NCBI RefSeq assembly: GCF_001426925.1 | Contig: NZ_LMFR01000001.1 | Location: forward strand, 176,946 to 240,945 | Source of the DNA: Microbacterium sp. Root53 | GTDB lineage: Bacteria > Actinomycetota > Actinomycetes > Actinomycetales > Microbacteriaceae | Direction: 5' to 3' | DNA length: 64,000 bases | Shown: positions 17,201 through 24,021 of the stretch, in pieces | How positions within the stretch are numbered: position 1 is the stretch's first letter | Layout: each line of letters begins with the position of its first letter | The notes under the pieces: generated by a model | The model's database searches: none | The model's input: the letters and a program-made list of their open reading frames with translations, nothing else | What the model was told of the DNA's origin: nothing | Translations under genes and position numbers: made by a program

Positions 17201-18933
17201 TGATCCGCGCGGCCGACGTCGCGGCGCTGCCGCGCCCGCGCCGCCCCTGGCTCGACGACCTCGCCCCGGTCGTCGATCTGCGCGACATCGAGGTGGAGGG
17301 CGACGGGCGCATCCCCATCGCGATGGTGGACGTGCCCGAGCGGCAGCTGCAGGAGGCCGCGGCGTTCGTCCCGGACCGCGACGGCTCGCTCGTCGTGTAC
17401 GGCACGTCCGGATCGGGCAAGTCGACCGTGCTCAAGACCATCGCCACCGCGGCCGGCATGCGCCCGGACCGCGGCCGGGTGCAGGTGTACTGCCTCGACT
17501 TCGCCTCGGGTGCCCTCGGGTCGCTGACGAAGCTGCCGCACGTCGGCTCGGTGCTGGACGGCGCCGACGTCGACCGCATCCAGCGCCTGTTCCGCACCCT
17601 GGACGGCGAGATGGACCGTCGCGCGAGCGCGTTCTCGGCAGCCGGCGCCGCCACCGTGCAGGAGTACCGCGACCTGGTCGACCCCTCGATGCCGCGCATC
17701 ATCCTGCTGATCGACAACTACCCCGACTTCAAGAAGGACTGGGAGGTCGCGGCGGGGCGCGGACCGTTCTACCGGACGTTCCTGCGCATCCTGGGCGAGG
17801 GCCGTCCGCTCGGCGTGCACACCGTGATCACGGCCGACCGCGGCAACGCCGTGCCGAGCGCCGTGTCGGCGAACATCTCGCGCCGCGTGGTGCTGCGCAT
17901 GGCCGAGCCCAGCCAGTACATGCTGCTGGGCACGCCCCGCGACATCCTGGACGACCAGTCCGTGCCGGGCCGCGCGATCATCGACGGGCACGAGGCGCAG
18001 ATCGCGGTGCTCGGCGGCACGCCCAACGCGGTGGAGCAGACGAAGATCCTCACGGAGCTGGGCGACCGGCTGCGCGCGCAGGGCGTGCGCGACCTGCCCG
18101 AGATCGGCGCCCTGCCCCTCGAGGTCCGCACCGACGAGGTGCCCGCGACGGTCGACGGGCTGCCGGTGTTCGGCATCGCCGACGACACGCTCAGCGCCCG
18201 CGGCTTCGAGCCCCTCGGATCGTTCGTCGTCGCGGGGCCCCCCGCCTCGGGCAAGACGAACACGCTCAAGGCGCTGGTGGTGGCGATGGAGCGCTTCGAT
18301 CCGGACGTGAAGCTGTACCACTTCGGCAGCCGCCGCGCGCAGCTCAAGGACTTCCGCCCGTGGGTCCGCAGCGCGACGCGACCCGAGGAGGAGAAGGAGC
18401 TCGCGACCGAGCTGACCGCGCTGGTCGCGGACGAGTCCACGACCGACCGGATCATGATCGTGATCGAGGACATCCCGCACCTGGCCGACGGCGCCGCGGA
18501 CCGTCCCATGCGCGCGCTGCTGCAGGCCGTCGCGGACAGCGACCACCTGCTCGTCGGCGAGGCCGACATCAGTCGCGCGAGCGGCAGCATCGGCGTGCTC
18601 GGCGAGTGGAAGGTCGGCCGCCAGGGCATCGTGCTCAAGCCCGACACCTACGACGGCGACGCGATCTTCAAGATGCCGTTCGGGCGGGTCAAGCGCAGCG
18701 ACTTCCCGGCCGGGCGAGGGATCTTCGTGCAGGCCGGCCAGGCCGTCACGATGCAGGTGCCTTTCGTGCCCGAGGATGGGCCCGCGACGCCGCCCGCGCC
18801 CGCGCAGCGCCCCGCCTCGGAGCCCGCCGACCCCGGTGCGGCCGCCGAGTCGCGACGGGCGCGGCGCGCCGCGGATCCGGCCCCCGCCGGCGCCGCGGGA
18901 GGCGCCCCCGTCGCGCCCGCGCATGGGGACTGA
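14275..18933 (+). CDS. eccC: Type VII secretion FtsK/SpoIIIE-type ATPase EccC with N-terminal FHA domain
   Basis: A 1552-residue motor protein. Order: ubiquitin-like/FHA region (residues 1-200, FHA core 'FIGRDAGNDVVLADPMVSKRHA' split around 128-148), two transmembrane helices (about 246-266 and 271-291), then three FtsK-type ATPase domains with Walker A at about 716 (GGTTGAGKSE), 1043 (GTSGSGKST) and 1320 (AGPPASGKT). Walker B 'LVIDEFAAL' is intact in domain 1. It recognises and drives export of WXG100-type substrates. The single-chain form with FHA resembles Firmicutes EssC more than split mycobacterial EccCa/EccCb. The ATG at 14275 has a GGGGGATC site. No EccB, EccD, EccE or mycosin gene is in the window. 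Confidence 0.92.
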   Translation: MRLKLTLHRQGVEPVDIVVTTDSTATAGDVARYIAEADPARTVAASEADVLTLAVAPPTGEALQPLQPDVPIGEAPIGSGFAASVVNLGPHHIPSLPEGQRDAVGVLRATDGPLAGQEFRVAAGHVFIGRDAGNDVVLADPMVSKRHARLELGAHAELVDLNSANGVIVDGVSVQRVRIEPGKPFVIGATTLVLYLARAFDGTAGGDPVLERGGGLLFNRSPRVEVRYPGTAFKAPRLPTEKIGRLFPWPILIAPIIMGIALYSMNGNPRALLMIVMTPLMALGNIINQSVQSRKQTNHEFLLFERQFEKLEEDLFRGKPEEEKARNEEAPPVAEVFEHAMRLGPMLWTRRPEHWNFLALRLGTCRLPARNTIGDFEQPDGLPEYIERVERLRERYADVDDVPVFDTLPAAGSIGIAGPHAPVADTMRGIAVQLFGLHAPNEVVTVAFADTTWIEELDWIKWLPHTTSETSPFKSQALADSAPTSTALLSALEEYVLRASGGSSEPRGPFKEDWNPLVYGTDVARAANDHAQRPRVSVIVFVTSDAPVDRARLTDVLERGADHGVHAVFLSPTVESLPAVCRSYIDVTGGLDDARVGLVRTGDLLEHVRVEGVSNGYMQMLARRLAPVVDASTVVHDASDIPNSVMFLPLVGQEIAEDPHAVIERWRQNNTIIDRTPGPRPRLKKAGSLRAIIGQGATDAMTLDLRSQGPHALVGGTTGAGKSEFLQAWVLGMASAHSPDRVTFLFVDYKGGSAFADCVDLPHCVGLVTDLSPHLVRRALTSLRAELHHREHLFNRKKAKDLLELEKRQDPETPPALVLVIDEFAALASEVPEFVDGVVDIAQRGRSLGIHLIMATQRPAGVIKDNLRANTNLRIALRMADESDSRDVVDDEIAATFPPSIPGRAIAKTGPGRLVPFQSAYAGGWTSTDDTVPVEVRVAQLGFGTTAEWEPDRPAESDAHEHDLGPNDQKRIVSTVIRAADVAALPRPRRPWLDDLAPVVDLRDIEVEGDGRIPIAMVDVPERQLQEAAAFVPDRDGSLVVYGTSGSGKSTVLKTIATAAGMRPDRGRVQVYCLDFASGALGSLTKLPHVGSVLDGADVDRIQRLFRTLDGEMDRRASAFSAAGAATVQEYRDLVDPSMPRIILLIDNYPDFKKDWEVAAGRGPFYRTFLRILGEGRPLGVHTVITADRGNAVPSAVSANISRRVVLRMAEPSQYMLLGTPRDILDDQSVPGRAIIDGHEAQIAVLGGTPNAVEQTKILTELGDRLRAQGVRDLPEIGALPLEVRTDEVPATVDGLPVFGIADDTLSARGFEPLGSFVVAGPPASGKTNTLKALVVAMERFDPDVKLYHFGSRRAQLKDFRPWVRSATRPEEEKELATELTALVADESTTDRIMIVIEDIPHLADGAADRPMRALLQAVADSDHLLVGEADISRASGSIGVLGEWKVGRQGIVLKPDTYDGDAIFKMPFGRVKRSDFPAGRGIFVQAGQAVTMQVPFVPEDGPATPPAPAQRPASEPADPGAAAESRRARRAADPAPAGAAGGAPVAPAHGD

Positions 18934-18983
18934 TGCCCTGGGTACGGCTCCCCGTGGGCCAGGGCTTGCGGGTTGGCTAGCCT
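18922..18983 (+). promoter_or_regulatory. Shared type VII island promoter/operator, WXG100 gene copy
   Basis: CATGGGG (18922-18928), CCCCGTGGG (18950-18958) and the -10 hexamer TAGCCT (18978-18983). The second element starts 28 bases before the -10, and the first starts 28 bases before the second; the same geometry occurs before the carriers at 23313 and 24751 and in part before 21500. The upstream arm is inside the 3' end of eccC. Confidence 0.65.
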
Positions 18984-19033
18984 CATCGCAGGAGGCCATG
19001 GGGGCCTGAACGAAGAACCGCTGGGAGGAATTC

Positions 19034-19330
19034 ATGGCCGGACACGATTTCGGTGCAACCTATAGCGAGATGGAAGGCGCCGCCGCGAAGCTGCGCGACG
19101 GCCGCAGCAGCATCGGCGACACGCTGAAGGAGCTGCAGGGCATCATCGACGAGCTGGTCGAGGACGGCTTCAAGACCGAGAACGCCTCGGGCGCCTACCA
19201 GACCGCCTACCAGGAGCTCACGAGCAGCCTGGACGACGCGTCGGAGGCCGTGAACGACATGGCCGACGCGCTCGACAAGATGGCCGACCAGATCCGCGAC
19301 ACCGACGCGGGCATGGCCGGCGGCGCCTGA
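19034..19330 (+). CDS. WXG100 family type VII secretion substrate lacking the WXG motif
   Basis: A 98-residue acidic, all-helical protein of WXG100 length, directly after eccC. Two long amphipathic helices (about residues 8-45 and 55-90) flank a turn where WXG would be; the turn reads 'DGFKTENASGAY', so Trp is replaced by Phe and Gly by Thr. It should form an antiparallel four-helix dimer exported by EccC. The C-terminal helix 'ADALDKMADQIRDTD' has no obvious YxxxD/E export signal. The ATG has a strong GGGAGGAA site and a hairpin terminator follows, so it can be expressed alone at a high level. Confidence 0.85.
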   Translation: MAGHDFGATYSEMEGAAAKLRDGRSSIGDTLKELQGIIDELVEDGFKTENASGAYQTAYQELTSSLDDASEAVNDMADALDKMADQIRDTDAGMAGGA

Positions 19331-19346
19331 GCCGAGGACGACACCG

Positions 19347-19387
19347 GAGGCCGTGGTGCCGGTCGCGACGACCGGCGCCACGGCCTC
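19347..19387 (+). terminator. Long hairpin terminator after the WXG100 gene
   Basis: GAGGCCGTGGTGCCGGTC pairs with GACCGGCGCCACGGCCTC over 18 bp with one G-T pair and a 5-base loop (CGCGA). TCCTCTT follows. It separates the WXG100 gene from the next small gene. Confidence 0.85.
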
Positions 19388-19403
19388 TCCTCTTGGGGCT
19401 GAA

Positions 19404-19409
19404 TAGGAT
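19404..19409 (+). promoter_or_regulatory. -10 hexamer TAGGAT, leaderless
   Basis: TAGGAT starts 12 bases before the ATG at 19416, which has no ribosome site. Confidence 0.5.
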
Positions 19410-19415
19410 CGGGAT

Positions 19416-19640
19416 ATGAGCGGGGCACAGACCTACTACTGGTACAACCTGCGGACGCAGCTGGTGGAGCGCGCGGACGAGCGCCCCTCTGACGAGGTGC
19501 TCGGGCCGTTCGCCACGGCGCAGGAGGCCGAGGAGTCGCCGGCCGTGCTCATCGAGCACGCGCGCGCGTGGCTCGAGAGCGAGGAGAGCGAGCCCTACCG
19601 CGCCATGGCCGAGAACGACGACAGCGCCGACCTCGCGTAG
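19416..19640 (+). CDS. Small SPOR-like hypothetical protein
   Basis: A 74-residue acidic protein. The N-terminal 'YYWYNLRTQLVE', then 'DEVLGPFATAQEAEE' and a C-terminal 'ARAWLESEESE' match the pattern of short actinobacterial 'YWYN.RTG.VE...GPF.T.EEA..A' proteins usually labelled SPOR-domain-containing. No function is established. It has its own leaderless promoter and is 10 bases from the following lipoprotein gene, so the two are likely co-transcribed. Confidence 0.65.
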   Translation: MSGAQTYYWYNLRTQLVERADERPSDEVLGPFATAQEAEESPAVLIEHARAWLESEESEPYRAMAENDDSADLA

Positions 19641-19650
19641 CGGCGGAGCC

Positions 19651-21420
19651 ATGACGGCACACCGCGCCGTCGCGGCGCCGCTCGCCCTGGCGCTCGCCGC
19701 CGGCCTCGCGGCCTGCGCACCCGCCCAGCCCGCGACCGTCGTCCCCGGCTCCGAGATCGTCGTCGGATGGACCGGCGAGCTGACCGGCGTCAACGCCCAG
19801 GCGGTCGCGCACGCGACGCCCGGCGACCTCGACGTCGCGGAACTGACGCGCGCCGGCTTCGGCGACCTGATCGACGGCGAGCTGGTTCCGGACGAGGGCT
19901 TCGGCTCCGTCACGATCGTCGACGACGATCCGTTCACCGTCCGGTACGACCTCGCGGAGCCGTCCTGGTCCGACGGCATCCCGCTCGACGCGGCGGACCT
20001 CCTGCTCGGCTGGGCGGCGGCGTCCGGCTTCTTCGCCCCCGAGTCCTTCGACCCCGAGGCGCATCGCGATGCGGAGGGGGTCTACCGGCCGGTGCCGGGC
20101 GTGCCGTGGTTCGACGTGGTGCCGAGCGGGCTGCGTCGCTCGGCCGCACCGCCCGCGGTCGACGAGTTCGCCCGCGCGATCGAGGTGACGTTCGAGGAGC
20201 CGGTCGTGGACTGGCAGCACGCCCTGGCGGTGTCGGTGCCGGCGCACGTCGCGGGGCGGCTGGCGTTCGGACTCGACGACGACATGGAGGCCAAGCAGGC
20301 GGTCGTCGCCGCGGTCCGCGACGGCGACGCCGACGCGCTCGAGCGGCTCGCCGACGTGTGGAACGAGGGCTTCGCGCTCGATCCCTCGGGCGAGCTGCCC
20401 CCGCACCTGCTGCTGTCGAGCGGTCCGTTCCGCGTGCAGCAGGTGGAGCAGGACGAGGCGGGCCAGAGCGTCGTGCTCGTGCCGAACGAGTCGTATCGCG
20501 GAGCGCCCACGCCGCAGTTCGCCCGCGTCCGCCTGGTGCCCCCCGGTGACGACCCGGTCGCCGCGATCGGCGAGCAGCTGGACGTCGTGCAGGTGGCGCC
20601 CACTTCGGAGAACCGGGCTCCCATCCGCGAGCTGGAGCGGACGGACTTCGCCGTGGACGCCCAGCACGACGGCACGGTCTGGGCCCTGATGCTGAATCCC
20701 GGCGGCATCTTCACGCAGCACGCGGTGCGCACCGCGTTCCTGCACGGCGTGCCCCGCGGCGACCTCGTGGAGCGCGGGGCGGGCGAGTGGGCGTCCGTGT
20801 ACCCGCCTTCGACCTCGATGGTGACGGCGCCCGGATCCCGCGCGTACGACATCGCGAACGAGGACTCCGGCTTCGCGCAGACGCTCGGCGAGCCCGCGGG
20901 CCAGCCGGAGGAGGAGCGTCAGGCCGTCGGCGTCGCTCCGGGCACGCGGGTCTGCGTGCTCTACGACCGCCGCAGCGCGTTCGCCTCCGGCGCGTTCGCG
21001 GCGCTGCGCGACGCGGGCGCCGAGGCGGGGTGGGGCATCGCCGACTGCGGCAGTGACGACTACGCCGCGGCGCTCGCCGACCGCGACTGGGACGCCGCGA
21101 TCGCGCGGGTGCCCATCCCGCAGACCCCGGCCGAGATCGCCGCGCAGTGGGGCGCCGAGGGCGCGGCGTCGATCACGCGGCACGCCGACCCCGAGCGCGA
21201 CGAGCTGATCGCGCGGCTCGCGCGGACCGCCGACGTGTACGAGGCGCGCGACGTGCGCGCGGCGATCGAGGCGACCATCGTGCGGGCCGCCGTGGCCCTG
21301 CCGCTCGCCGCGAACCCCCGGATCACGATCGCAGACCGCGACGTGACCGGCGTCGCCGGCCGATCCGGGCCGGTCGCGCCCCTCACCCACGACTCCGTCC
21401 AGTGGGCGCCGGCGCCGTAG
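19651..21420 (+). CDS. Family 5 solute-binding-like lipoprotein within the type VII island
   Basis: A 589-residue exported lipoprotein: signal peptide with lipobox 'GLAAC' (Cys22), then an extracellular peptide/nickel-type (SBP family 5, OppA-like) fold with 'ADLLLGWAAASGFF', 'LSSGPFRVQQVEQDEAGQSV' (residues about 250-270) and 'WALMLNPGGIFTQHAVRTAF'. It lies between the WXG100 gene and the toxin cassettes, and there is no permease or ATPase gene of an oligopeptide importer nearby. It could be a binding protein for an importer elsewhere or an envelope component of the island. The ATG has a GGCGGAG site; the gene ends 80 bases before the first carrier. Confidence 0.75.
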   Translation: MTAHRAVAAPLALALAAGLAACAPAQPATVVPGSEIVVGWTGELTGVNAQAVAHATPGDLDVAELTRAGFGDLIDGELVPDEGFGSVTIVDDDPFTVRYDLAEPSWSDGIPLDAADLLLGWAAASGFFAPESFDPEAHRDAEGVYRPVPGVPWFDVVPSGLRRSAAPPAVDEFARAIEVTFEEPVVDWQHALAVSVPAHVAGRLAFGLDDDMEAKQAVVAAVRDGDADALERLADVWNEGFALDPSGELPPHLLLSSGPFRVQQVEQDEAGQSVVLVPNESYRGAPTPQFARVRLVPPGDDPVAAIGEQLDVVQVAPTSENRAPIRELERTDFAVDAQHDGTVWALMLNPGGIFTQHAVRTAFLHGVPRGDLVERGAGEWASVYPPSTSMVTAPGSRAYDIANEDSGFAQTLGEPAGQPEEERQAVGVAPGTRVCVLYDRRSAFASGAFAALRDAGAEAGWGIADCGSDDYAAALADRDWDAAIARVPIPQTPAEIAAQWGAEGAASITRHADPERDELIARLARTADVYEARDVRAAIEATIVRAAVALPLAANPRITIADRDVTGVAGRSGPVAPLTHDSVQWAPAP

Positions 21421-21445
21421 ACGCGGCGCGACCGCGGGTCTTTGT

Positions 21446-21492
21446 CCCCATGGTGACGCCGGCGCCGCCCCGCCTACCCTCGAGCGGGGAGG
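21446..21492 (+). promoter_or_regulatory. Shared type VII island promoter, carrier 1 copy
   Basis: CCCCATGGT (21446-21454), -10 hexamer TACCCT (21475-21480) 29 bases further on, and ribosome site GGGGAGG (21486-21492) 7 bases before GTG. The upstream CATGGGC arm found at the other copies is not present. Confidence 0.6.
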
Positions 21493-21499
21493 TCTTCAC

Positions 21500-22207
21500 G
21501 TGGGCATGATGTTGCCGAACGAGTTGGTGTGGGTCATGGAGAAGCTGGGCTTCGAGTGGCCGGACATCGATGAGGATGAGGTGCGCAAGGGCGCCGTTCT
21601 GCTGCGCAATTACGCGTCGGACATGGAATCGGCGATCCAGGCGGTCGACCGCAAGGTGAACAGCGACCTCGCGGGCGCGATGCGGGGCCAGGCCGGGCCG
21701 GCGTACGTCAGCGCGTGGAACACCAACCGGTCGCAGAACCTGCAGAAGCTGCTCGACCTGATGTCCCCCGCCGCCTCGGGCATGGACGTCGCGGCGGACG
21801 CGATCCTCGCGCTCAAGATCAAGGTGATCGCGGATGTGACCACGACGATGATCGCCCTGGTGGCGATGCTGACCAACCCGTTCACGGCGGCGGGCGCGGG
21901 TCCGATGCTGATCATCAAGAAGAAGCTGCTCAATGCGGCCGTGGACATCGTGGTGGAGCAGCTGATAAACCAGCTCGCTCCGCTCGTCGTGGAGCCGATG
22001 GCGGAGCAGCTGCCGGCGCTCGTGGATGCGATCCTGGACGCGCCGATGGTGGAGGGACAGGCGGGTGACTCGGATGAGTTCTACGCGGACCTCGAAGCCC
22101 TGGAGCAGGCGCAGGGCGACATGAAGATGCACGGCGCGGACATCCAGCAGGTGACGTCGACGTTCTTCGCGGAGTTCTCGGCGCTCGACTTCGGGGGTGA
22201 CGACTGA
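21500..22207 (+). CDS. Type VII carrier protein, CpnT N-terminal domain-like (WXG100-like), copy 1
   Basis: A 235-residue mostly helical protein. The N-terminal 'LPNELVWVMEKLGFEWPD' followed by 'DEDEVRKGAVLL' matches the WXG100-like N-terminal domain of CpnT and related ESX effectors ('LP.EL.W.....G..WP..DE'), the part recognised by type VII secretion. A hydrophobic stretch (about 111-150, 'MIALVAMLTNPFTAAGAGP') sits in the middle. It starts with GTG after GGGGAGG and its TGA overlaps the ATG of the TNT-type toxin gene (TGATG), indicating coupled synthesis. The first about 75 bases are nearly identical to those of copy 3. Confidence 0.8.
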   Translation: MGMMLPNELVWVMEKLGFEWPDIDEDEVRKGAVLLRNYASDMESAIQAVDRKVNSDLAGAMRGQAGPAYVSAWNTNRSQNLQKLLDLMSPAASGMDVAADAILALKIKVIADVTTTMIALVAMLTNPFTAAGAGPMLIIKKKLLNAAVDIVVEQLINQLAPLVVEPMAEQLPALVDAILDAPMVEGQAGDSDEFYADLEALEQAQGDMKMHGADIQQVTSTFFAEFSALDFGGDD

Positions 22208-22923
22208 TGTCCATCAAGCCCGTCATCCGGGAGGTCAAGGAGGCCGTGCTCCGCGGTTTCCGTCACGCGGACGCCCGGCTCCACCAGCTCGGCGACAACC
22301 ACAGCGATCACCTGAAGGACGTCGTGCGCAAGGTGCGCGGCCAGGACCGGTACGAGCCGTCGCATCGTGCGGACGGCCGCCCCCGGGTGACCGGCGGCCG
22401 CGGGTACCTGCCGCTGCACGCCCGGCGCGACGAGCTGGTGCCGAAGCCCTCCAATCTGACGCCCGACGGCAAGATCGACTGGAGCCAGGCGCCGAAGGGG
22501 GGTTTCCGGCTCGACGGCAACGGCGACCCGATCAAGCACGATCACACGCCCCGCGCAGGCGACGTGTTCGACCGCTACGGCGGTCCCGGCGGCCGCTACG
22601 TGTCTCCGGTTCCCGGCGACGGACCGTTCTCCTACGGCTCGCGATCGCTTCCCTACGAGGAGAACCCGAGCGCGTACCACCAGTACGAGTGGACGCGCGA
22701 CCTCTCGGAGCTTCCCGACGCGTACCAGAACGCCAGCGAATCGACGCGTGAGAAGATCGACGCGCTGCTCGCCAAGTACGGCGGCAGCCTCACGGACATG
22801 ACGAGCGTGCAGCGCGGCGAGGCCGCCCCGGCCTTCGGGGAGCCCGGTGGCGCCGTGCAGGACCTGCTGCCGCTCTCCCCGAACCTGCTGCAGCAGCTCG
22901 GGATGATCCGGGAGATCCGATGA
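22207..22923 (+). CDS. TNT-type NAD(+) glycohydrolase toxin (cargo of carrier 1)
   Basis: A 238-residue protein. Residues 1-48 form a helical, charged region shared with the nuclease cargo at 25457-26119 ('RGFRHADARLHQL' versus 'RGARHADVKLPQL'). Residues about 115-238 match the tuberculosis necrotizing toxin (TNT) domain: 'GDVFDRYGGPGGRYVSP', 'YGSRSLPY', 'AYHQYEW' and 'APAFGEPGGAVQDLLP'. His158 and Gln218 correspond to the catalytic His792 and Gln822 of CpnT; Arg123, Tyr131 and Arg146 also align with conserved positions. TNT hydrolyses NAD(+) and kills the target cell. Unlike CpnT, toxin and carrier are separate proteins. A small gene overlapping its 3' end is the probable antitoxin. Confidence 0.85.
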   Translation: MSIKPVIREVKEAVLRGFRHADARLHQLGDNHSDHLKDVVRKVRGQDRYEPSHRADGRPRVTGGRGYLPLHARRDELVPKPSNLTPDGKIDWSQAPKGGFRLDGNGDPIKHDHTPRAGDVFDRYGGPGGRYVSPVPGDGPFSYGSRSLPYEENPSAYHQYEWTRDLSELPDAYQNASESTREKIDALLAKYGGSLTDMTSVQRGEAAPAFGEPGGAVQDLLPLSPNLLQQLGMIREIR

Positions 22924-23207
22924 CCACGACGGGAGCACCCGCGATGAATCGCGCAGAGCTGAAGAAGATCATCGCCGACGAGGGTCTCGTCGACGCCCTG
23001 TTCCTGGACGAGGAGTCGATCGACGAGGACGCGGTCGTCTTCGAGCCGCGCGGATCCGAGTGGGCGGTCTACCTCACGACCGAGCGGGCGACGGTCGTGC
23101 CGGCCACGTTCCGCACGTTCACCGACGAGTCCGAGGCGCTCGAGTACATGCTCCTCAAGCTGAGGCAGAGCGCTCGCGCGCGGGAGCTGCTCGCAGAGGA
23201 CGAGTGA
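22920..23207 (+). CDS. Candidate immunity protein for the TNT-type toxin
   Basis: A 95-residue acidic cytoplasmic protein (no signal peptide or membrane segment) with an alpha/beta pattern including 'WAVYLTTERATVVPATFRTF' and 'DESEALEYMLLKLR'. Its start overlaps the toxin stop (ATGA); a second ATG at 22944 with GGGAG upstream is an alternative start. TNT toxins are normally encoded with a small immunity factor directly downstream, so the assignment rests on position and size; I do not recognise a named family. Confidence 0.65.
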   Translation: MTTTGAPAMNRAELKKIIADEGLVDALFLDEESIDEDAVVFEPRGSEWAVYLTTERATVVPATFRTFTDESEALEYMLLKLRQSARARELLAEDE

Positions 23208-23230
23208 CGGACCCCGGGCGGGCCGACCTC

Positions 23231-23307
23231 CATGGGCAGGAGGCACCCGGGGGTGCGCTCCCCATGGTCGCGACCGTGAGCAGTCCGTAACGTCCTCCGC
23301 GGAGGTG
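23231..23307 (+). promoter_or_regulatory. Shared type VII island promoter/operator, carrier 2 copy
   Basis: CATGGGCAGG (23231-23240), CCCCATGGT (23260-23268), -10 hexamer TAACGT (23288-23293) and ribosome site GCGGAGG (23299-23305). CATGGG and CCCATG form an inverted pair about 30 bases apart. Confidence 0.65.
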
Positions 23308-23312
23308 GGGCC

Positions 23313-24020
23313 GTGGGCATGATGCTGCCGGACGAGCTGATCTGGATCATGGACAAGATGGGGCTCGAGTGGCCCGACGTCGACGAGGACGAGGTCCGCC
23401 GCGCCGCGGACCTGGTGCGCGCGTACCGCGACGACATGGAGGCCCTCGTCCAGGCCGCGGATCGCCGCATCAACGGCGACATCGCCGCGGCGATGCGCGG
23501 ACAGGCCGGAGCGGCGCACGTGAACGGCTGGAACCTGAACCGGTCGCAGAACGTCCAGAAGCTGCTGGACGTGCTGGGCCCGGCCGCGGTCGGCATCGAC
23601 ATCGCCGCCGACATCGTGCTGGCGCTCAAGATCAAGGTGATCGCCGACGTCACGATCACGCTCGCGCAGCTGATCCCGCTCCTCGCGGCGGGCCCTTTCG
23701 GCGCGGGCGGCGCGGCCGTCCTCATCCTCGCGCGCAAGAAGCTCTTCGACATGGCCATGGAGGCGACGCTCGAGAAGGTGATCGACGAGGTGCTGCCGCT
23801 CGCGGTCGAGCCCCTGGCCGAGAAGGTCCCGGGGCTCGTGGCGGCCCTGCTGGACGCCCCGGTCGTCGAGGCGACCGTCGGCGACGCCGACGAGTTCTAC
23901 GCCGACCTCGAGGCCCTCGACCAGGCGGCCGCCGACATGGACGCGCACGCCGCCGACGTCGAGCTGCTGACCGATCAGCTGCTCGCCGACCTCGCCAACC
24001 TGCAGATCTCGGGAGCCTGA
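23313..24020 (+). CDS. Type VII carrier protein, CpnT N-terminal domain-like (WXG100-like), copy 2
   Basis: A 235-residue paralogue of the carriers at 21500 and 24751. It keeps 'LPDELIWIMDKMGLEWPD', the central 'LALKIKVIADVT' and the C-terminal 'DEFYADLEALDQAAADMDAHAADVELL', but is more diverged and uses the GC-rich codons typical of the neighbourhood. It is followed after one base by an unrecognised cargo gene. It has its own copy of the island promoter. Confidence 0.78.
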   Translation: MGMMLPDELIWIMDKMGLEWPDVDEDEVRRAADLVRAYRDDMEALVQAADRRINGDIAAAMRGQAGAAHVNGWNLNRSQNVQKLLDVLGPAAVGIDIAADIVLALKIKVIADVTITLAQLIPLLAAGPFGAGGAAVLILARKKLFDMAMEATLEKVIDEVLPLAVEPLAEKVPGLVAALLDAPVVEATVGDADEFYADLEALDQAAADMDAHAADVELLTDQLLADLANLQISGA

Positions 24021-24021
24021 C

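Noticed and set aside
15018..18980. A 1320-codon open frame on the plus strand overlapping eccC in another frame, and a 1588-codon frame antisense to it (14269-19035)
   Set aside because: They are products of very high GC at third positions: composition is dominated by Arg, Ala, Gly and Pro (or His, Val, Leu, Asp antisense) with no domain pattern, while the eccC frame has all expected motifs.
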